From Syntrophomonadaceae bacterium (lineage in GTDB: Bacteria > Bacillota_D > Dethiobacteria > DTU022 > UBA8154), in the NCBI GenBank assembly GCA_007120815.1, contig SKMY01000258.1, positions 1 through 7,874 of the forward strand: 7,874 nt of DNA, given 5' to 3'. The notes below the pieces were generated by a model. That model saw only the letters and a program-made list of their open reading frames with translations, made no database searches and had not been told where the DNA came from. Numbering within the stretch: the stretch's first letter is position 1; each line of letters starts with the position of its first letter. The position numbers and the translations under genes are program-made. This document shows, piece by piece, positions 1 to 5,434 of the stretch.

Positions 1-171
1 AAGGCTATTCTGCAAGGCGGCGGTTGATTTTTGTTTCTTCCTGCAAAGCCATGGATTTAATGAAGCAGTAAAGATAACCGCCTCACCATCCTCTATATAG
101 TATTATATAATAAAAATTATCCAAATGGAAGGATTTCTCATAAATATTTTGCACGCATACTTGCCTGGTGG

Positions 172-191
172 GACAGGCACCCTGTCTTTTT
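172..191 (+). terminator. Small hairpin followed by T5, possible intrinsic terminator
   Basis: GACAGG (172-177) pairs perfectly with CCTGTC (181-186) across a CAC loop, and TTTTT (187-191) follows directly. The stem is only 6 bp, extendable by G-U pairs, so it would be a modest terminator for a gene to the left of the window. A competing 5-bp pairing, GCCTG (163-167) with CAGGC (174-178), uses part of the same arm. It may be a real terminator or a fragment of a dispersed repeat. Confidence 0.45.
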
Positions 192-255
192 AAGCTGAAC
201 GACCTGGCCATCACCGCCACCTAACCCCAGCAAAAAATTGGCCTGAGGCTGATGA

Positions 256-357
256 TATTTTGCGCAGATCAGAGCTGCTCAATGCGTCTTCAACGGTAGA
301 CAAATAAAGGTTGAAACCGAAATTGAGCCGGAGGCGGATGAAAGGGAAGAGTCATAA
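256..357 (+). pseudogene. Possible decayed coding remnant with acidic C-terminus
   Basis: A 33-codon stretch with no start codon runs from just after a TGA (253-255) to a TAA at 355-357. It ends in a strongly acidic tail (EIEPEADEREES) that reads like a genuine protein C-terminus. The adjacent frame upstream reads EADDI up to the TTTT at 258-261, so a one-base slip in that run would join the two frames. I cannot name a family. The alternative is chance open sequence, which is quite possible at this length. Confidence 0.22.
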
Positions 358-400
358 GCTTTAATTGTTGCAAAAAAACGGTTGGCTTTCGGAATATTTT

Positions 401-429
401 TTGTTCGGCACGGCTAAAGAGAGCATAAT
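401..429 (+). promoter_or_regulatory. Weak sigma-A promoter candidate upstream of the kinase gene
   Basis: TTGTTC (401-406) and CATAAT (424-429) are separated by exactly 17 bp. The -10 matches 5 of 6 consensus positions and the -35 only 3 of 6. If used, it would leave an untranslated leader of roughly 255 nt before the kinase start at 694. It is the best-spaced pair I found in the region, but AT-rich sequence produces such matches by chance. Confidence 0.25.
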
Positions 430-477
430 TTCTGTAATATTAAATGGTATTTTAAAAGGAATAAACCTGCATATGGT

Positions 478-539
478 CGAATAGTTAAATTAACAATTTG
501 CGACGGGTAAATGTTTTCAGCGAATAGTTTTAATTTACA
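478..539 (+). repeat. Paired AT-rich direct repeats, CGAATAGTT type
   Basis: CGAATAGTT occurs at 478-486 and again at 521-529, a 43-bp offset close to four helical turns. Similarity continues into TTAAATTAAC in the first copy and TTTAATTTAC in the second. The first copy includes the perfect dyad GTTAA-A-TTAAC (484-494). The spacing and dyad would fit two binding sites for one regulator upstream of the kinase gene. No regulator is identified, and chance in AT-rich DNA is not excluded. Confidence 0.4.
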
Positions 540-680
540 GCAAGACAAAAAAATATCCTGCACCAGTGCTGACGCTTCTGGCCACCGCTTCCGCTATACA
601 AACAGTCATTTCTCATATTGATCACAGAATCCTCTGTCACACGCATGAGCCGCTATGGTATTATCGATGACTCCATTAAA

Positions 681-686
681 AGAGGG
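681..686 (+). promoter_or_regulatory. Ribosome binding site that favours the start at 694
   Basis: AGAGGG lies 7 nt upstream of the ATG at 694. The earlier in-frame ATG at 655 has no purine-rich Shine-Dalgarno sequence. The extra 13 residues it would add precede the first PAS domain and do not look like part of it. Confidence 0.65.
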
Positions 687-693
687 AAAGCTT

Positions 694-3600
694 ATGTCAG
701 ATATTTATCGGCTATTATTTGAAAACTCGCCGGTTCCTTTTGCGTATCACCAGATAGTTAAAGACAACGAAGGAAACCCTGTGGATTACACGTTTATAGA
801 AGTAAACCTGGCATTTGCTGATATGACAGGTCTATCCAAGGAAGAGATAATAAATAAGAAGGGCACAGAAGTACACCCGGGGATAAAGGAGTGTGGCTTT
901 GACTGGATCGGCACTTATGGAAAAGTAGCTCTTACCGGCGAGTCTGTCTGCTTTGAACAATATTTTGAGCCTCTAAACCGCCGGTACGACGTTAAAGCCT
1001 GGGGCGACGGACACGGTTTTTTCGCTGCACTCTTCTGTGATATAACGGAAAACTTTGTCGACATCACCGAGCGCAAGGAAATGGAAAAAGCCGTTAAATA
1101 CCAACTGGAAGTTGAGAGATTAATCTCCGATATCTCAACTTATTTTGTAAATCTGCCTGCCCAAAAAATTGATGACGGGCTCAACTATGCGTTGAAATTA
1201 ACCGGCGCTTTTTTTGATGTCGATCGCAGCTATGTATTCCAATTTTCGCGAGACGGGATAGACATGAGCAACACCCACGAGTGGTGTAAACCTGGCATTG
1301 AACCCCAAATAAGCAACCTGCAGAACATTCCCGTGGATACTGTTCCCTGGTGGATGGAGAAACTGACCCGTTTTGAAACCATTAATGTTCCCTGTGTAGA
1401 AAAAATGTCTCCACAGGCAGTGGGAGAGAAAGGTATATTACAGGACCAGTCCATTCAATCCGTCCTGGTTGTACCCATTGTGTCGGTTAACAAACTGCTC
1501 GGATTTATCGGTTTTGACTTTGTAACGAAAGAAATGACCTGGGCAGAGGAACAGGTGTCTATGCTCAAAGTGGTGGCAGAAATTATCTCCAACGCCTTGT
1601 CCAAACAGCAAGCGGAGCAGAAAACCATAGAGGGGCACCAAAGTTTGCTTAAAATTCTGGATAGCATCGATGCCTATATCTATGTCGCTGACCTAAAAAC
1701 CCATGAAATAATATTTATGAATCGTTATGGAAAAAACCTCTTTGGAGATGTCATCGGGGAAACCTGCTGGCAGGCTTTACAGGAAGGCCAGCTGGGGCCC
1801 TGCGACTTTTGCACCAATGATAAATTGCTGGATGATGCTGGAAAACCAACAGGGGTATACCAGTGGGAGCTTAAAAACACAAAAACCGGCCGATGGTACG
1901 ACTGCCGTGACACCGCTTTCCCCTGGATTGACGACCACATGGTTCGTCTGGAGATCGCTACTGATATCACCGAACGCAAACATGTGCAAGAAACACTGGA
2001 AGATGAGAAGAACAAGCTTGCAACCGTACTGGAAAAAATGTTGGATACGACGGCCATAGGAATAGATATCAGTGATGAAAAAGGAAATATAACTTTTTGG
2101 AACAAGGCAGCTGAACAGATTAGCGGTTATACGGCCGAAGAAGTAATAGGAAATGCAGAAATAATGGAGTGGGTCTACCCTGACCCTAAATATCGTGCAG
2201 AAATTATTCAGAAAAGACAGGACATGCTTGAGAAAAATGGACGGATAGAGGGTTTTGAAACAATTGTTAGAAGAAAAGATGGGCAGTATCGTACCATATT
2301 ATGGTACACTAGCTGCCTTACTGATAGTGGAACGTTCAATGGCACGATTTCGTTGGCGGCTGATATCACCGAACGTAAACAGGCTGAAGAAGCCCTAAAA
2401 AGCACATACAAGAAACTACAGGATTCCAAAGAGAACTATCGCTTCCTGGCGGAAAATACACCTGACTTTATTTATAGCGTTGATCGGGAAAGCCGATATA
2501 CTGCCGTGAACCAGAGTCTTTGCCAGGCTTTGGGATTTGAGCCCCATGATGTTGTCGGTAAAAATCATCGTGAACTGGGCTTTCCCGAGGATGTGGTCCG
2601 GAAATGGGAAGAGTTACACCACCGGGTTTTTAGCACAGGGAAAACTGTAGAAACCGAGACCACAACCCTCATGCCTCACAGTAATAATGTTAGGACCTAT
2701 GAAGTCGTGTTGATGCCGGTATTTGATGAAAAAGGGATGATCTCCAGTATCAGGGGGACAAGCCGTGATATTACTGAGCGGAAGATAATGGAGCGGGAGA
2801 TTTTCAAGGCAGACAAACTTAATTCCATCGGTATTCTTGCCGGAGGGATTGCTCATGATTTTAACAATTACCTGGCTACCTTGCTGGGCAACATTTCCCT
2901 GGCCAAGTATTACAAAGATGATGTAGAGAAGGTTTTTGAAAGAATGGAAAACATAGAGAAAGCAACACTACGTGCAAAAGATCTTTCCAATCAACTGCTT
3001 TCATTTTCTAAAGGTGCAGCACCGGATAAAAAGACGGTTTCCATAAACCAAATTATTTTAGAAAATGTTAAATTTAGTTTAAGCGGGTCTAGCGTAAGCT
3101 GTAAATTTCATTTCAATGACGACTTATACATGGTTGAAATCGATGAGGGTCAGTTTAGCCAGGTCCTAAACAATCTTGTTATTAATGCCGTTCAGGCCAT
3201 GCCTGAAGGCGGAATAATAGAAGTTGCTGCAGAATATATCACAATTGAGGCGGGTAATCAACAATTTTATGTGCCGTTGCCAGAAGGCAATTATATAAAA
3301 ATATCAATCAAAGATGAGGGCATCGGCATACCTGAAAAACATTTACAAAAAGTGTTTGATCCCTATTTTACCACCAAGCAAAAAGGAAGCGGTCTGGGCC
3401 TGGCAACGTCCTACTCCATCATTAAAAACCACGGGGGTCATTTAAGCGTGGAATCAGAGATTGGCATAGGGACGACCTTTTCAATATATCTTCCTGCAGT
3501 CACGCAGCTTGATACTGATGCTGCCGAAGAAGACAAAATATATCCTGGAACAGGGAAAATACTGCTGATGGATGATGAAGAAGACGTTTTGAAAGCGACC

Positions 3601-3933
3601 GGGGATATGCTTTCAGCCCTGGGTTATGATGTTTCCCTTGCCAGGGACGGCAGGGAAACTATTGAGATATATATGAATGCCCTTAAAAAAGGCCTGCCCT
3701 TCCACCTGGTAATCATGGATTTTACTATACCGGGGGGTATGGGCGGCAAGGATGTTTTAAAAGAACTGTTAAAAAAAGCTCCCGATGTGAAAGCCGTTGT
3801 TGCCAGCGGTTATTCCAATGATCCGGTAATGGCCGATTACAGTAAATATGGCTTTAAGGGGGTACTAAGGAAGCCTTTTTCCATGAAAGAATTATCAAGG
3901 GTTGTATACAACACGATAAACAGCTCATGTTAA
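694..3933 (+). CDS. Soluble multi-PAS/GAF hybrid sensor histidine kinase with C-terminal receiver
   Basis: A 1079-residue sensor kinase that autophosphorylates a histidine and can pass the phosphate to its own receiver. Approximate order: PAS (5-120), GAF (140-302), PAS with a cysteine cluster (316-428), PAS (445-560), PAS (580-698), HisKA (703-775), HATPase (815-935), REC (955-1075). Visible motifs are the H-box GGIAHDFNN (His721), N-box Asn831, G1 DEGIGIP (Asp874), F-box FDPYFTT and GSGLGLA. The receiver has the acidic DD pair (960-961), phospho-acceptor Asp1009 in MDFTIPGG, Ser1038 and Lys1060. Each PAS ends in a DITERK-type linker. There is no signal peptide or membrane segment, so it should sense a cytoplasmic cue. 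No Hpt or output domain is present, and no partner regulator is in the window. An in-frame ATG at 655 is less likely as the start. The ligand is unknown. Confidence 0.93.
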   Translation: MSDIYRLLFENSPVPFAYHQIVKDNEGNPVDYTFIEVNLAFADMTGLSKEEIINKKGTEVHPGIKECGFDWIGTYGKVALTGESVCFEQYFEPLNRRYDVKAWGDGHGFFAALFCDITENFVDITERKEMEKAVKYQLEVERLISDISTYFVNLPAQKIDDGLNYALKLTGAFFDVDRSYVFQFSRDGIDMSNTHEWCKPGIEPQISNLQNIPVDTVPWWMEKLTRFETINVPCVEKMSPQAVGEKGILQDQSIQSVLVVPIVSVNKLLGFIGFDFVTKEMTWAEEQVSMLKVVAEIISNALSKQQAEQKTIEGHQSLLKILDSIDAYIYVADLKTHEIIFMNRYGKNLFGDVIGETCWQALQEGQLGPCDFCTNDKLLDDAGKPTGVYQWELKNTKTGRWYDCRDTAFPWIDDHMVRLEIATDITERKHVQETLEDEKNKLATVLEKMLDTTAIGIDISDEKGNITFWNKAAEQISGYTAEEVIGNAEIMEWVYPDPKYRAEIIQKRQDMLEKNGRIEGFETIVRRKDGQYRTILWYTSCLTDSGTFNGTISLAADITERKQAEEALKSTYKKLQDSKENYRFLAENTPDFIYSVDRESRYTAVNQSLCQALGFEPHDVVGKNHRELGFPEDVVRKWEELHHRVFSTGKTVETETTTLMPHSNNVRTYEVVLMPVFDEKGMISSIRGTSRDITERKIMEREIFKADKLNSIGILAGGIAHDFNNYLATLLGNISLAKYYKDDVEKVFERMENIEKATLRAKDLSNQLLSFSKGAAPDKKTVSINQIILENVKFSLSGSSVSCKFHFNDDLYMVEIDEGQFSQVLNNLVINAVQAMPEGGIIEVAAEYITIEAGNQQFYVPLPEGNYIKISIKDEGIGIPEKHLQKVFDPYFTTKQKGSGLGLATSYSIIKNHGGHLSVESEIGIGTTFSIYLPAVTQLDTDAAEEDKIYPGTGKILLMDDEEDVLKATGDMLSALGYDVSLARDGRETIEIYMNALKKGLPFHLVIMDFTIPGGMGGKDVLKELLKKAPDVKAVVASGYSNDPVMADYSKYGFKGVLRKPFSMKELSRVVYNTINSSC

Positions 3934-3955
3934 TGAACGCTTTATTTTTTAAATA

Positions 3956-3964
3956 TGTTATAAT
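3956..3964 (+). promoter_or_regulatory. Extended -10 promoter for the EthD-family gene
   Basis: TGTTATAAT matches the extended -10 consensus TGnTATAAT exactly. It lies 23 nt past the kinase stop codon and about 50 nt before the next ATG. No good -35 hexamer stands at 17 bp, which extended -10 promoters tolerate. It suggests that the small downstream gene can be transcribed independently of the kinase. The surrounding AT-rich run slightly raises the chance of a coincidental match. Confidence 0.6.
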
Positions 3965-4015
3965 ATTCGCAAAATAAAAACCATTTAAAAGATGGTTGTA
4001 AGGAGATGAAAAGAG

Positions 4016-4327
4016 ATGATTAAGGTATCGGTATTGTATCCCGGCGGTGAAGGCAAGACGTTCAATATGGACTATTACTGCAACGAGCATATGGCCCTTG
4101 TGAAGGAAAAGGTGGGTGACGCCATTAAAGGCGTTGCGGTAGAAGCAGGGTTGGGAGGAGCAGAACCGGGTTCACCTCCGGTATATGTTGCCATGGGACA
4201 CCTGTATTTTGAGTCCTTAGACGCATTTCAAACGTTTTTTGGCCCTCATGCAGGGGAAATTATGGCTGATATTCCAAACTATACTAATATCCAACCTGTC
4301 ATTCAGATCAGTGAAGTAAAAATGTAG
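4016..4327 (+). CDS. EthD family small protein (ferredoxin-like alpha/beta barrel)
   Basis: A 103-residue protein of normal length for the EthD family, named after a protein required for ethyl tert-butyl ether degradation in Rhodococcus. These are small dimeric ferredoxin-like folds, and their biochemical role is mostly unknown. Family features visible are the opening beta strand MIKVSVLYP, the DYYCNEHMALVKE helix with the conserved His near residue 25, the VYVAMGHLYFESLDAFQTFF strand-helix, and the closing VIQISEV strand. The start is supported by TAAGGAG (3999-4005) ending 10 nt before the ATG. There is no signal peptide, so it is probably cytoplasmic. It follows the kinase on the same strand with its own extended -10 element, so both co-transcription and independent expression are possible. 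The family call is firm, but a specific substrate or pathway cannot be inferred. Confidence 0.88.
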   Translation: MIKVSVLYPGGEGKTFNMDYYCNEHMALVKEKVGDAIKGVAVEAGLGGAEPGSPPVYVAMGHLYFESLDAFQTFFGPHAGEIMADIPNYTNIQPVIQISEVKM

Positions 4328-4355
4328 TTTTCTGGGAAGCGGAGAAGGGGAACGG

Positions 4356-4379
4356 GTATGGGGGCGTCTGCCCCCATAC
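4356..4379. terminator. Perfect 10-bp hairpin between convergent genes
   Basis: GTATGGGGGC (4356-4365) and GCCCCCATAC (4370-4379) are exact reverse complements around a 4-nt loop, GTCT. The stem lies 28 nt after the EthD stop codon and 4 nt beyond the stop codon of the minus-strand beta-helix gene, so it serves the 3' end of both transcripts. Neither strand has a U-run after the stem, so it is not a canonical intrinsic terminator. It may stabilise 3' ends or pause polymerase in both directions. Confidence 0.6.
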
Positions 4380-4383
4380 TGGC

Positions 4384-5382
4384 TTATGAAGGGGATTCCT
4401 GGTTGGAGGAAGGGAAGGCCCAGGCGGGTCTTAGCAGCGTTCTGGTGTTTTCCCCAACGCCCTTTGCCGGGAACCCTTCCAGGACCTGGTTATCACCGAA
4501 TTCACTTCGCTGTTTAACCAGGCTGCCAGACTTAACCAGGGTGTTTTTTCCCAGGCTGCTGTAGTCGCAAATGATAGAGCCGGACTCTATAATACTGTGG
4601 GGCCCTATGGTCGTGCCGTGGATGATGCACCCGGGCCCGATGGTCACATGATCCCCGATAATTAGCTGATTATCGGGTAGCAAATGCAGGACCGTGTTTT
4701 CCAGTATCTGAACGTTGCTGCCGATCCGTACCGGGCCGTGGGAGTCGCCGATAATTTTCACCCCCGAGGCAATGACGGCATTTTCTCCGATGATGACATC
4801 CCCCGTTATTTCAGCAGAATCAAATATAAATGCCGATGCGGCGACCACAGGATGCTTTGTGCCAAACCCGTATAAATTTCCCATTATTTCACCTTCCTTC
4901 GGTTCAACCTGGATTCTTTTTTCTTCGTGTGGGCTTAATGCCAGGTTATCACCTCTCATCCGGGCAATCATCTCCCTGTCCCGGTCGGTTAGCTTGCGGA
5001 TAATTCGGCCGGGCCGGCCTACAACAACAGATTCAGCAGGAACGACTGCATCTTCCGGGATCAGGGTGCCTTCGCCAAAGATGCACAGTTTGCCGATCCG
5101 GGAACCCGGCAGAAAGATGGTTCCGTTCCCGATCTCACAGAGATCGCCGATTTCCGTTCCGATGGCCAGGCACTTGTGGCCGAATACCGTCTTGCGTCCA
5201 ACTTTTAAGGGGTGCTCCGGTGTCCCGATGAGAACAGAATTTTCCAGGACAAAGGAATCATTACCGACGTTAATGGAATCATCCACGGACCGAAGAATCG
5301 AGCCCTGGGCGATATAGACGTGATTTCCGAGCCTCAAAGACCCGATTAACCTGGCTGATGATGCAATGTTCAAGTTTGCCAT
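4384..5382 (-). CDS. Tandem left-handed beta-helix protein, two gamma-carbonic anhydrase-like domains
   Basis: A 332-residue cytoplasmic protein made of two hexapeptide-repeat (LbetaH) domains, at about 8-130 and 178-312, joined by a charged helical linker (131-165). Single gamma-carbonic anhydrase-like proteins are about 170-210 residues, so this is a fusion or duplication. The halves align without gaps around FVLENSVLI (44-52) and QILENTVLH (225-233). Against the archaeal enzyme Cam, domain 1 keeps the His117 equivalent (His69) but has Ile52 and Ile74 at the other two zinc positions. Domain 2 keeps the His81 and His122 equivalents (His233, His255) but has Pro250 at the third. The ATG at 5382 is chosen because GAGG (5389-5392) lies 6 nt before it; an upstream ATG at 5427 lacks such a site. 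It lies 52 nt after mrfB, probably in the same operon. It could be a carbonic anhydrase, an acyltransferase-like scaffold or inactive. Confidence 0.85.
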   Translation of the reverse strand: MANLNIASSARLIGSLRLGNHVYIAQGSILRSVDDSINVGNDSFVLENSVLIGTPEHPLKVGRKTVFGHKCLAIGTEIGDLCEIGNGTIFLPGSRIGKLCIFGEGTLIPEDAVVPAESVVVGRPGRIIRKLTDRDREMIARMRGDNLALSPHEEKRIQVEPKEGEIMGNLYGFGTKHPVVAASAFIFDSAEITGDVIIGENAVIASGVKIIGDSHGPVRIGSNVQILENTVLHLLPDNQLIIGDHVTIGPGCIIHGTTIGPHSIIESGSIICDYSSLGKNTLVKSGSLVKQRSEFGDNQVLEGFPAKGVGENTRTLLRPAWAFPSSNQESPS

Positions 5383-5394
5383 CACACACCTCTT

Positions 5395-5416
5395 TCGGCA
5401 GAACGGTGCCCGCCGA
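5395..5416 (-). other. Hairpin in the mrfB to beta-helix gene leader
   Basis: On the minus strand TCGGCGG (5416-5410) can pair with CTGCCGA (5401-5395), giving 7 pairs with one G-U around an 8-nt loop. The stem ends immediately before the AAGAGG ribosome binding site of the beta-helix gene. It could influence translation or protect a processed mRNA end. AT-rich TATGATAAAAT (5428-5418) just upstream resembles a -10 element but lacks a spaced -35 partner. Confidence 0.3.
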
Positions 5417-5434
5417 TATTTTATCATATTTGGA

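Larger units (their letters stand above)
1..693. other. Left-hand intergenic region without a confident gene
   Basis: No convincing gene lies in this stretch. Short open frames enter from the left edge and stop at about 25-27, 68-70 and 98-100 on the plus strand. One of them could be the tail of a gene outside the window, but all are too short to identify. Bases 90-160 are very AT-rich and include a TATAAT at 106-111 with no recognisable -35 partner. A terminator-like hairpin, a possible coding remnant, a weak promoter and AT-rich repeats are listed separately. Patchy coding-like composition around 195-357, broken by stops in every frame, suggests decayed sequence rather than a designed leader. 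Confidence 0.6.

Noticed and set aside
579..596. Sigma-54 promoter-like TGGCC...CCGC before the kinase
   Set aside because: The invariant GG and GC dinucleotides are one base off the required spacing, and the flanks do not match consensus.
655..693. Upstream in-frame ATG at 655 as the kinase start
   Set aside because: It lacks a ribosome binding site and adds 13 residues with no domain content, whereas the ATG at 694 has AGAGGG at proper spacing.
1725..2105. 126-codon open frame on the minus strand inside the kinase gene
   Set aside because: It is antisense to the PAS domains and is Ser/Phe-rich, as expected from the reverse of coding sequence. No domain is recognisable.
4715..5317. 200-codon open frame on the plus strand opposite the beta-helix gene
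   Set aside because: It is the antisense shadow of a clear hexapeptide-repeat protein. Its translation is rich in Pro, Ser and Arg with no domain, and there is no suitable ribosome binding site.
4384..5382. Serine acetyltransferase or DapH assignment for the beta-helix protein
   Set aside because: The N-terminal helical domain of those enzymes is absent. The TVLH, GxxxxxHG and GFPAK signatures and tandem layout fit the gamma-carbonic anhydrase group better.
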